Shown here piece after piece: positions 1 through 9,882 of a stretch of 28,932 nucleotides of DNA. The stretch is from Chromera velia (lineage: Eukaryota > Sar > Chromeraceae). The translations under genes were made by a program, and so were the position numbers. The DNA is taken from assembly GCA_018398765.1 (NCBI GenBank), contig JAHBMJ010002064.1:77039-105970 (forward strand), written 5' to 3'. How positions within the stretch are numbered: position 1 is the first letter of the stretch; each line of letters opens with the position of its first letter. The notes under the pieces are model-generated. The model saw only the letters and a program-made list of their open reading frames with translations, made no database searches and was not told the DNA's origin.

Positions 1-2199
1 CAGGAGTGCGGAAGGCAGCACAAAACGGTACACAGAGGGGAGCTCCGATGCCTGCTCTGTCTCTGTCTCCCCCTCCCCTGCAGTTGGTGCGTCTGGACCG
101 GGTGCCTTCTCTCCTGTCTGATTGCCCTCTTGGGGCAGTCCAACCCTTTTGTTCTGTTGCTGTGGCTTCTTCCGGGAGAGCACTGTTCTGCATCTTTCCT
201 TAAACTCGTCTGTAGTTTCCTCTGTGACACCGGTCCCCTTCGCAGGCTCCTCCGACGAGTTGCCGCCATGTTCCTCCGTCTTTGCAGGCTTCAGAAGTTC
301 TTCGCTGCATGGAGGGATCGAGACGTGCGAAGAGGAAAAGAAAAGAACGTGTGGGCCATTTCAGTTGAAGGCACCGCAGAAGTTTGTGCAAATTCTTCAG
401 AGCAGATAAAGGATGCATGAAAAGAGGAGGCATGCGAACACGTGCAGGCACGAGTCACAGTCCTTTGCTTTGTTGTGTTACTGACTTGAACAGAAACTTG
501 GTCACAGCAGGAAGAACAACAAGGGATAGGTGATGCGTTGCCAAATTCTCAATGTCAGTTTTCTCGCAGACACACTCTAATTTCGACCACTAGCTGAAGA
601 AGGAAGTTTGAATTCATCCCCTCAGATACGAGCCAAGGAACCTTCAAACTCAATTGCACATGTTCTTTCTTTTGGTTTTTCGAATAAGTAACCGACCAAG
701 CCTTGTCAAGAAGGGACGCCCGAACGAGGCCCACTGTCCCCTTGCCCCCCTCCGATGATTCCCTCCCCCCCCCCTTTCCTTCCTGGACGTTGCTTATTTC
801 ACCCTTCCCCTCCTCTCCCGCTGTCCCTTCCTCTCCCGCGTCCCTCTCTAGACACTTCGAGACAACCGCCAGGAGACTTTCCGTCGTCACGTCGGGCAAG
901 GGACGGGGGACGCTCACACGCTCCAGTATCTGCATGCAGAAAGAACCCCATCCAGAATCAGAACGGCACACACGGCTTCATGGTGAGAGAAGGTACGCAC
1001 GCCCCGTGGGACAATGAAGCGATACTTACGCAGTCACAGCTACAGACGTCCAGACAAGGAGGCAGCGATCCAGGCGGACGATCTGACAGAACTAAAGTAA
1101 AGGACAACATTAGTAAAGTAAAAGCCGGGTAGGTAAACATTCCACAGGAGAGAGGGACAAACGTCCCAAGTCATGGACAACAAGATCCAGAGCAACTTAG
1201 ATGGACAGATTTACCGAGAGAGTTAATTTTTTACACAGAAGATGCATTCATTCTCGAGGCTTGTCTGACCTGAATCTGTTCTGCAGTCACTGCTCCACTT
1301 TTCTGGGACTTTGCTATCGCCTCCTTCCACTGCAGGGGGGCCTTTTGGAGATAGGAGAGGCCCCCGCAAATCTGCATGCAAATCATGAAGGTCAGTCAAA
1401 ACACGAACACGCGGAACCCAGGCGCTCACAAAGGAGAATTTCTTAGCACGGCAGGGACTCTTACCTTGTCAAGAAGAGTGTCTGAATGCATTTTGGCCAA
1501 AGAGTGTAGCAGAGAGGAAGCTACTTCGCTGGGTCTTCAGAAAGCTACACTCATCAATGCAACCGGGAAGGTACAGGAACGTATCAGTACAGTCAGCACT
1601 CAATTTCCGTTCGAATTTCACGGCCAAGAAAGGATGATGGAAGACCTTCTGACAGTTCAGCCACTGCCGTGCACAGAGATGTGGAATAGGGTTCCATATA
1701 AACTGAAAAGGAGCATTGAAGGACGTACAAAACGCATGCAATGAAGGTAAGGCACCTGCTATGATCTGTGCATGCGCTGGCCGGGGTCTGCTGTATGCAT
1801 GGGTGGGCCTATGGTGGGCCCGCTTATATGCATGACACGATGCATGATATTAACAATGCAGCGAATTAAGTTGGAATGCCGGGGCTGCGTTGGGATTCTT
1901 GGGAAGTTGAACTTTCCGGGGCCAGGCTGCGCCACAATATTCTTGTGCTGAGTTTGGCGTTTTGACTCGGGCTATATCGTGGATTTGAAGTAGAATTCGG
2001 CCGGCGAAAGTCATAAATCGACCAATTTCGCTAAATTTTGTTCGCGAAACTCAGTTTTTGACACTCAACTGGTATTAATAAATATATACTGGTAATGCCG
2101 AAAAAACTCAAAGATGAATCGCGGGAATATAATACTAATATCGAAGTCTTTAGTGAGGCTTTCCTCTCGCAGAGTCTCGAAGTTCTCCCACTCGGCCAT
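1..2199 (-). CDS. Unrecognised protein, multi-exon gene, 3' end beyond the window
   Basis: Six exons join in phase on the minus strand: 2199-2090, 1534-1465, 1371-1270, 1091-1030, 912-697 and 304 to the window edge, giving 288 open codons. The start MAEWENFETLREES is followed by helix-rich sequence (FPRFIFEFFRHYQ, then SEVASSLLHSLAKMHSDTLL, then ICGGLSYLQKAPLQWKEAI). The last two exons are acidic, Gly/Glu-rich and low in complexity. Donors include GTAAGA (after 1465), GTCAGA (after 1270) and GTAAGT (after 1030); the acceptor of exon 3 ends in TGCATGCAG. The helical pattern 'LLHSLAKM' loosely recalls alpha-helical repeat proteins that bind organelle RNA (FASTK/RAP/OPR type), but that is only inference. 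Weak points: the acceptor at 912 is pyrimidine-poor (929 is an alternative in another phase), the donor at 697 is GTCGGT, and the fourth exon could start at 1082. Confidence 0.5.
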
Positions 2200-2499
2200 C
2201 TTGCTGTGCTCAGAGTGCCAGTGTAGGTCCAATGCGAGTATTTACACTGGGGTGGGCTTCATTTGCAATCTAGTACGTTCGTTTGAAAGTTTTCAAAGTT
2301 TCTTGTGAGACACAGAGATTTCATGGAGGGAGAGACGGGGACTTCCTGGCAATTTGGATCATCGTCAGGATTTTCGAAGCTTGCCCCAAATCATCCAGCG
2401 AGACGAGAGGCAAGATAAGGCAGAGACGAGTGGGAAGAGCAAGATTAGTCGGGAGTGCCGTGAAGTGCGCGCGGACACTTGTGTCTTTCTTTCGGACTG
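2200..2499. promoter_or_regulatory. Divergent promoter region between two head-to-head genes
   Basis: These 300 bases separate the proposed start codon of the minus-strand gene (2199) from that of the plus-strand membrane-protein gene (2500). No clear TATA box or coding sequence was seen. The function is inferred from geometry alone. Confidence 0.35.
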
Positions 2500-3220
2500 A
2501 TGATCATCATGTCAGAGGTTAGTCTCCATCCTCTCTCCATCTTTTCTCCCTCTCTTCTTTCTCGATGCCCCATTCTTCTTTGCGTCTCGTCTAATGTGCC
2601 ATTCTCAGTCCCTTCTCGCTGCTGTTGTCACCTTTGGCAGAACTGTTGCGTATCCGTCCCCCCCCCTGTCCCTCTCCACGTGCGCTTTCGGTCCTGAATA
2701 TGTTGGAAATGTTCCCTTTTGATCACAATCGCCCTTTCAGGTCCCTAGAAGATCCCAAAAGAGGTCCTCTCGAACCAGGGAGAGGGAAAGGGAGAGGGCA
2801 CTGGGAGGTGCGGCTTCTGGGTCTTTCAGCCCCGGAGGATTCTCTGAAGCTGCTCAACCAGGATCGTCGTCTTCCATTCCTGTGCTGGACCTCAACAATT
2901 TCTTTCTTGGCCCTGCGTTCTGGAGAGCTCGTCAGACCTTTCTTCTCGCTGCGTGCGTCTTCTTTGCCTTTTTCTCAGTGCTCCACTTCGAAAGACCACC
3001 TCTACAGATGACGGTCGGTGCTGACGCGCGAATGCTTGAGAAGCCCTCGACGACTATGATGACAGAAACATTTCCTTCGTTGGTTTCTACCCAGGGACAG
3101 GGGGAGGGGGGACAGGGCTGGGGAGAGTCTTCCCATTTTCTGTCTTCGACTGCTGGGGCTTCGGTAGAGATGGAGGGAGGGTTCTCTCAGTTTCCGCCGT
3201 CACTGGGTGGACGACCTTGA
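2500..3220 (+). CDS. Single-pass membrane protein, N-terminal exons (possibly complete, 165 aa)
   Basis: Exon 2500-2517 encodes MIIMSE and ends at donor GTTAGT. Exon 2741-3220 follows acceptor CCCTTTCAG in phase 0 and runs to a TGA stop. The N-terminus is basic (VPRRSQKRSSRTRERERER), then Ser/Gly-rich. It is followed by LDLNNFFLGPAFWRARQ and one hydrophobic helix at about residues 70-89 (TFLLAACVFFAFFSVLHF), then a Gly/Ser-rich tail. A basic cytosolic N-terminus before a single helix suggests type II topology, as in Golgi enzymes. The second exon has internal GT donors in phase 0 (for example GTAGAG near 3165), so the stop may be bypassed by splicing to the exon chain starting at 6266. Start could also be the Met at 2509. 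Family not recognised. Confidence 0.55.
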
Positions 3221-3930
3221 GGAGTGACTGACTGACTCAACTTTGATGAATGAAGAGATTCATTGACTGATTCCATACCAAACTTCTCCCTCCCTCCCGA
3301 TTACATGTGCTCTCTCGGAGTATGCAGTGCAGACGAAAAGAGAAACAGACAGAGACGGAGTTCGGGACAGCAACAAATGGTGGTACAAGCCATGCAGAGG
3401 GAGACGAAACAAAAAGCTAGACACGTGGCCAGCCAAATGCCTGCGTTGCATGGTTTTTGTGAACGGTGGAAAAGGGCTGGAAAGGAAAGGAAATGACCGT
3501 GAGCGCTGACTACAGCTTGCGTGCGTCATTATCGAAGAGATACTCTTCGTTGTGACCTCACTGTATGGAAAGAAAGGAAGCCGGGGGTTAGTGGTGGAGA
3601 GAGATACAAAAAGAGAGGGAGCAACTGACTGATTGCTCACGTTCTCTCTTTTCTTTCCTCTCTTCTGTGCTTGCTGACTTTCTTTGTCCCTTTCTCTGTG
3701 CGCGTGCGTGCCCTTTTTTTTGGCGTCTGCGTGTCATGACGCTGACCACTATTTTTGATTGATTGATTGATCCCTGTTCTTCCTTCGTGTTTCTTTCTTT
3801 CCTTTCTTCTTTCCCTCTGCATGTCTCCTCACCTCCGTCCGACTGGGGTGGTCCCTCTCGTGAGTCGACCTTCCCGCCTTCTTGTTCCATCTTTTCTCTC
3901 TCAAGTCTTTCTTTTTACCTGTCCACTCTG

Positions 3931-4052
3931 CCTTTCTTTCTTTTCTTTTCTTTTCTTTCTTTCTTTTCTTTTCTTTCTTTCTTTCTTTCTTTCTTTCTTT
4001 GCGTCTTTCTTTCTTTCTTTGCGTCTTTCTTTCTTTGCGTCTTTCTTTCTCT
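3931..4052. repeat. (TTTC)n microsatellite
   Basis: Long imperfect run of TTTC/TTTTC units on the plus strand, with interspersed GCGTC interruptions near 4000-4040. All six frames are low-complexity here; open frames across it are artefacts of the repeat. Confidence 0.95.
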
Positions 4053-5997
4053 TTCTGTCCTTACTCTCCATTCTCTTTCGTTTCGACCCGTGGTTCCATT
4101 TCACTCTTTCGTTCTATTCCTTTTCACTTTCTTCTGCCGGTGTGGGGGGTTGAGGGAGGGCCGATGGGTTCATCCATCCATTCGTCCGTCCATCGATCCA
4201 TCGATCCATGCATATATTCCATCTTCGTTCGTTGATTGAGTCACAAATAAATGAGGTGGGTCTCTCTCTGATTTATGGGGGGTGGGGTGGGGGGGTGCTA
4301 CAGCCTCGCTCGCTGTTCTGATTTGGCGAGTGCGAGCCGCTGTGTAAACGACCCGTTTTGACTTCTGTTCTGTTGCATTTGGCTTGTTGTGAGGTGGGGA
4401 GGGAATGGAAAGGAGAAAAAGATGAAAGAGCGCGAGAGAGCTCTGGAAGGAAACAGCAGAAAATAATCAAAGAAGGAAAAACAGCAGATCGACGGAAGGG
4501 ATAGAAGAGTAAGAAAGACGGCCCAAATAGAGAGCGAGTGTCCTTGAAGAGAGAGAGAGAGAGAGAGTTCACCTGCTGTCTTGCTACCTCTGTCTCTTTC
4601 TTGAATGGGTCCGTCTATATGCTTCTGTCAGTTGTATGTGAATGAATGAGCCTTTCCGTTCGTATCTATGCGTGCGTGTTGACAGGCAGAGAGGCCGAGA
4701 AAAACGCTGTGTGGCACCTGAACAAACTGACTTCAGCATGCATCAGCAATGTGGCTTTGCGTGTTTGAAGAAAGAAGCCACACTCACTGACTTGGAACCT
4801 GCCTTTAATGTCTTCCTCCCTTCCTGTGTTCTTTGCTTCCTTGCAATTCATGGGGAAAAGGGCTTTTGCTTGTCTGGTTGTGTGACGTTTTGTTAGTTGC
4901 AAAGCACCTGCAGACTGCAGGAAGTTATGCTTTCTTTGTATGTTTTTTTACCGGTTTGTCTTTTGATGGAATTTTTCGGTTTGCCTGGCGCAAGTAAGCC
5001 TCTTTCGTTTTTTTCTTCTGTGTGTTTCTTGCCTTCAATTGAACACACAGATTGGCCAGATCAAAAGAGACTTGATGGAGTACGCATGTGTACGAGGGAG
5101 GATGGGGCTTATGTCTTTTGCTCGGGCGTTGTTCTTTTGTTTTATTTAAGCTCTTCCCCACTGATGCATTCATCAGTTTGTGTGTTTGTTTGTTTGTTTG
5201 TTTTTTGAAACAGAGAGCCCCCCCCATCCTCACAAAATACGACGGGCGGACCGACATATGAGTTTATTATTTGAAGAATCTGTGAAAGGGGACCCTGACC
5301 AGAGGGTCCTCTTTCCTGTTCTTCTCTTTTCCCGCCGCATTTTCTTCCCTTCCTTTACTCCTTTGTCTGCATTCTTCCTGTGATGCCGGATTGGCGTTGG
5401 TGATTCTTTTTTTGTTTCTCCTCTTCTCCTTTTCTTGGGTTCGCCTTCGAAAGTGAGAAGCGGAAACAGGGGGTGGTTTGTTTGGCTTGTGAGCATGCAG
5501 ACAGTCAGGGAGGGAGCTGTCGTTCTTTTTTCCCTGTCTTCTTCTTTTTCTTCTTTTCTTGACTTGATCTGCTCCAGGTGAGCTGCACCGAACTTGAACC
5601 GCGTTTGGATCTGCCATTTTTTTTGTTTGGTGCTAGTGGAAGGACTCAACTGACTCTTTCCAAGGCCGCGTGCTTCAAATGGTGTGGGTGGGTGGGTGGA
5701 CTTGTCGAGAACAACGCGTTGCCATCGTGGCTTCGCGACAGGGCTGAAACCGCAACTTTGGATGTTTTTCTTTCGTGTTCCTTTTTTTACTTACGTTCTT
5801 TTTTTTCAATTAACGGCATGTGGAAGGAAACCCACGATGATGAAATCGTACGGGTGTGGTGGAAGCGCTTTTTTCCTTATTTTTTGCCTCTTCCTTTTTT
5901 GTGTCGTGCGAAAAAAACAGAAATTGAAAGAAAGAGAGAATTTCGAGAGTGAAGAAAGAGAAGCAGAAAGCAGGACGTGTGTGTGGAGACAGACAGC

Positions 5998-6025
5998 AAG
6001 AAAGAAAGAAAGAAAGAAAGAAAGA
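5998..6025. repeat. (AAAG)n microsatellite
   Basis: Short run of AAAG units on the plus strand, opposite in strand sense to the TTTC tracts at 3931 and 7527. Confidence 0.9.
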
Positions 6026-6265
6026 AGAGACGGGAGGGACGGAGATGTATGGAGGTGCATCGATTGATTTGAACATTTTGTGCCGTCGTGCTTGATCCTT
6101 GCAAATTCTTTTTTTATCAATAGCACCCTTCTTTCCTCAATTACACAAATCGGGAGACAGACACGTAGGCTTTTTTTTCTCGACCTGAACGAACCTTCCT
6201 TGTTTTTTTGCATGAATACTTCCATGTTTTCTTCTCGGTGGAGCAAAGAACCTCCATGCTGGCAG

Positions 6266-8541
6266 GATCTCTCTCTCTCAAGTGCAAAACCGTTTGGAAC
6301 TGATGTTCGTCCCTCACTAGACAGCCTGGAAGGAAGGCTTTTGGGTGGGTGGGGACATTTTTTCGCAAGGGGGGGGGGCGGGGATGTCGGACGACTGCCT
6401 TCGTTTTGTCTCTCCGTTGTCCCAGCTCCACTGTTCGTCCGAAAGTTCAGTCCTGTGTCCACGAGCACAAAACAGCTTGTTGAATCTGCTGTACTGAATG
6501 CATGTTAGTTGTATTTCTTTATAGGTCACCCTCTGCACGTGTGCGCGTGTGCCAGAGCGTGTGATTGTGTCCGAATTTGTTAATTAACATCTTCATTCTT
6601 GCATCTGTGTCCATTTTCGGATGTCTGTTGCAGAGCTGTATGTACGTGTGGGGGGGTGACAAGGACATTGAGACAGGGCGTTTACCGACAATCAACACAA
6701 GAAGTTCAAAGGACTTGCCAAGTGGCGTCATTTACTCACTCGCTCGCTCACGCTCTCACTCACGCACTCACTCACACACTCGAACGAACGAGTCGCAGAA
6801 AGATGGACACCCACAATCAAGTTTACTTCCAGTCTGTCGTTCTGTTTTTTTCAATTTCTTCATTCATCCATTTTTGATGGACGAGCCTTCAGCCTTGTTT
6901 GTGCTGGAGAGAAGATAATGTGAGACTCGATGAGTCGGTGTGGCTACCTAATTTCTGGTACAGGAGATGAGGGAAAGGAGGGAAGAGGGGAGCAAAGCAG
7001 GAAATGTTGAACTTACTTTCGGTGGGGCTGACCCTTTCACTTTTGATTTGCCTCTTCGCAGCCGCCACGTGTTTGTCTGGTCGATTTGATTTGGTCCGTT
7101 GGTTGTGTCGTTTGTCGTGTCTTTCGATCACTCACGACTCGTTGTGATTGACGGAGTCGCTTCTCAGACTCTCTCACTCATTTGACGACCGGGGTCGGTC
7201 AACACCGACAAACAATCACCCCCCCAATGTCTGTGCTGTGCTGTGCTGTGCTGTGCTGTGTGTGCTGCTTGTTGCATGATGCTGTCTGGTTTTGACCCGA
7301 CGACCTGCAAGGCGTTCTTTCCGTACATATCTGGGCCCTTCTTGCGTGCTTGTTTCATATATTCCCTTCCTTTCTCTCTCTCTTTGTTTTACGTCAAGTC
7401 CGTTGGTCTGCATGCTTGCGGTGTCTTGCTGTGGGTATTCATGCAGTGTGCGGTTTACATTGTCTCAATCCCTTTCTTCCCTTCGATTTCTTTCCTTCCT
7501 TCCTTTCTAGAAAGTCTTCCTGTGTTTCTTTTCTTTCTTTCTTTCTTTCTTTCTCTCTTTCTTTCTTTCTTTCTTTCTTGCTTTCTTTCTTTTCTTTCTG
7601 CCGTTGGGTGTTTTGCGTATTCATGATCAAGTGGGTTGTCGTGCTTGTTGTTCTCTCTCCAACTTGTGAAGAATAACTTCGTTGAGGAATGAAGGAAGGC
7701 CGTTGATCATTTGGAATGAATGCCTCGCTGCAAACACAAGTGAGGGGGTTGGTGGGTGAGGGAGTAGGAAAGAAAGGGCATGCATGCACACCTGATTCAT
7801 TCTTTGATTCGTTGTTCCATGCAAAAAATGATCCATTTCTTTCTTTCTTTCTGCACAGGCTGCTTGCAAGAGCTCGTGCATGCGGGTGAGTAGACTGAGA
7901 GGAGGGAGGAGCGGGGGGGTATCTGACTGAAGAATGATCGCGTGCCTGGGCCTGCCCGTATTCGGAGTTGAGAGAGAGACAGCATGACGGACCGACCGAC
8001 CGACCATCCGACAGATCGATCGATCGAACCTGCATGTTGCTTGGGAGAGAGAGGAGAGCTTTGGGGCGAAATCCAAAGCATGGAGGGTTGGTTGGTCGGT
8101 TCTACAAGCACATGCATTGATGCACAAATGAATGTATGAATACTCACCCTCCCTACCCACCTTTCTTCTGATTCCCTTTCACTCATGCCGTTTCAACATT
8201 CCCTCCGGCTCCACTCTGTGTCTCTGTGTTTTTGTGTCTGTGCATGTGTGCGTACGCATGCGTATGTGTGTCTGCCTTATGTATTAATATACGCGAGAGA
8301 GAATCAAGCTTGCCCCCCGGCCCTTGAAAAATTTCAACGAGGGGAGAGTGGGCTTCTTCTCCTTTTTTCCTTCTTCTTTTCCCCCTTCCTTCTTCAATTC
8401 TCTCTACAGGCGCGCTCTGAGCGAGTCGACAAGGTAGACGATGAGCGAAACTGCTTGATCAAAGGCAGTTGCAGAGCCCAACCGACAGACAATCCGTTGG
8501 AGCAAGATTTTCTTCAGGCACTCCCGACTTACTCTTTTTGA
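6266..8541 (+). CDS. Unrecognised multi-exon gene, 3' part (short exons including a 27-nt micro-exon)
   Basis: Exons 6266-6344, 6426-6490, 6634-6726 and 6964-7021 join without phase conflict and encode KPFGTDVRPSLDSLEGRLLG, APLFVRKFSPVSTSTKQLVE, SCMYVWGGDKDIETGRLPTI and EMRERREEGSKAGNVELTF. A weak exon may follow at 7062-7093. Then comes a 27-nt exon 7859-7885 (AACKSSCMR; acceptor TTTCTGCACAG, donor GTGAGT) and the terminal exon 8410-8541 (ARSERVDKVDDERNCLIKGS, ending LQALPTYSF and TGA). Acceptors at 6426, 6634, 7859 and 8410 have good pyrimidine tracts; donors at 6490, 6726 and 7093 are weak. The segment LFVRKFSP faintly resembles the FARKF motif of GT14 glycosyltransferases, which would fit the type II membrane exons at 2500-3220, but this is speculative. 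Exons between 7093 and 7859 may be missing. Confidence 0.42.
7231..7264. repeat. Pentanucleotide (CTGTG)n tract
   Basis: About six tandem CTGTG/GTGCT units, in a part of the plus-strand gene where no exon was placed. Confidence 0.9.
7527..7600. repeat. (TTTC)n microsatellite
   Basis: Nearly pure TTTC units on the plus strand with one CTC and one TTGC interruption, between candidate exons at 7062 and 7859. Confidence 0.95.
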
Positions 8542-9203
8542 GTCCACCCGGGTAGAAGAGAGAGACGTGAATGCCTTAGTATGCAGCTCAATGCAGGCGA
8601 GTGATGAAATGCCCCTTGTGTGGAAAAAAATGTACGGAGGAAGAAGTTATTTCAAGAATTGACACGCAGGAAGTACTTACGACGTTGTACGGCGGAAGAG
8701 CCGGTCATTCAAATGTCAGCAAGTGATCAGAAAAAGGTTCCACGGTACGTGCAACTTCCACAGGCGCGTACTGGGTGACGGGGGTCGAGTCCCTTGGCTA
8801 ATTGTAGCCTGATAATGGCCCTGATTCATAATATGACAAGGTTGTGGCGAAAAACCTGGCGAACTAGCTGGCGAAAGACGAACAATACCACCGCTAGTAC
8901 TACCGTAAAGTCCGTGGTCCATCTTTGCTATGTTATTCTGTTACTAGGATTTCTTTATCTAGTTCTCTGAGTTTCTACTTCAACTCTAAGTAAATAATGA
9001 TTCTGACCTTCTCAAATCATATAAACTCATTAAAACTCATATAGCTATAGAATTTAATTGAATCAAAATTATCAATTCTCATTTTTGCTAATCTTTTTGC
9101 TAGCATTTTTGATTCAATGTAAGTCAGATGGTTTTTTATATACATTTTATTATAGCATGAACATGGGCTGCTGGGAGCACGGCTCCACTGTAGCAAAGCC
9201 AAC

Positions 9204-9224
9204 TTCATTCATTCATTCATTCAT
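9204..9224. repeat. (TTCA)n tract
   Basis: Five ATTC units on the plus strand, facing the GAAT tract about 150 bases downstream in inverted orientation. Confidence 0.9.
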
Positions 9225-9372
9225 CTTATTATATTTTTATTTGATTGATTAATTAATAGTAAACTCTTGCTAGAACCTTTGGTGCCGCTAAATAGCTAGT
9301 AAATTACACTCGCAACTTAAATTTATTTAATTTAACACAGACAACCGGACTAGCAACTGGAATTGAATCTAG

Positions 9373-9505
9373 AATTGAATGAATGACTAGATGAATGAAT
9401 GAATGAATGAATGAAAATGAATGAATGAATGGATAAATGAATGAATGAATGAATGAATGAATGAATGAATGAAAAAGAATGAATGAATGAATGAATGAAT
9501 GAATT
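9373..9505. repeat. (GAAT)n microsatellite
   Basis: Imperfect run of GAAT units, interrupted near 9389, 9415, 9431 and 9473. It is the reverse complement of the tract at 9204-9224, so transcripts could form a hairpin. Confidence 0.95.
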
Positions 9506-9882
9506 CAAAGTTGAGGTGGTTGAAGTCGGGGAGCAATTATCTGATTGAATTGAAGCCATGCAAATGGTGCATTTAAGCATCAATCATGCGCTAGATGATG
9601 CAACAACTATTGCGTTATCAACTTATCATCCCACAATGAGTAAATTGTAATCAGCTAGACCCCTGCATAGAGACCGAGAGGTGCCAAGGCCGAGCCATTT
9701 CCATCAGAAACGTACGGAGGTGCTCGAAGCAGGACTCTCACGCCGGTACCTTTCACAAACAACTCTAGGTCGTTGAGTATTGAGAAGGCAGACAGACAAT
9801 CCTGCAAACAGGAGACAAGTCACGCCGATCAACAGCACAACTCAGATCGACAGACAATGGGTCCAGGAGTCGGATGCGTCAG

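Larger units (their letters stand above)
3221..6265. other. Long intron or intergenic stretch with TTTC tracts and possible extra exons
   Basis: No gene can be supported firmly here. The stretch holds simple-sequence tracts and a few short open segments behind decent plus-strand acceptors: from 4686 (frame REKRCVAPEQTDFSMHQQ), from 5051 (IGQIKRDLMEYACVRGRM), from 5214 (HKIRRADRHMSLLFEESV) and 5578-5681 (ELEPRLDLPFFLFGASGR). Their phases could not be linked into one model, so they are candidates only. Confidence 0.25.
8542..9882. other. Convergent intergenic region, AT-rich and repeat-bearing
   Basis: This lies between the stop codons of the plus-strand gene (8541) and the minus-strand IBA57-like gene (9883). 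From about 8930 to 9660 composition drops to AT-rich with no coding signal. A short GC-richer head near 8770-8795 contains GGGTCGAGTCCC, which resembles a tRNA B box, but no full tRNA folds there. A minus-strand GTAAGT donor near 8680 has no convincing partner. Confidence 0.5.

Noticed and set aside
2283-2522. 79-aa frame overlapping the first exon of the plus-strand membrane-protein gene
   Set aside because: It does not continue in phase into the well-supported exon at 2741, whereas the MIIMSE frame does.
3588-4239. Long open frames on both strands over the TTTC tract
   Set aside because: Their Phe/Leu/Ser or Lys/Glu/Arg content comes from the tetranucleotide repeat; tetranucleotides give long stop-free frames by chance.
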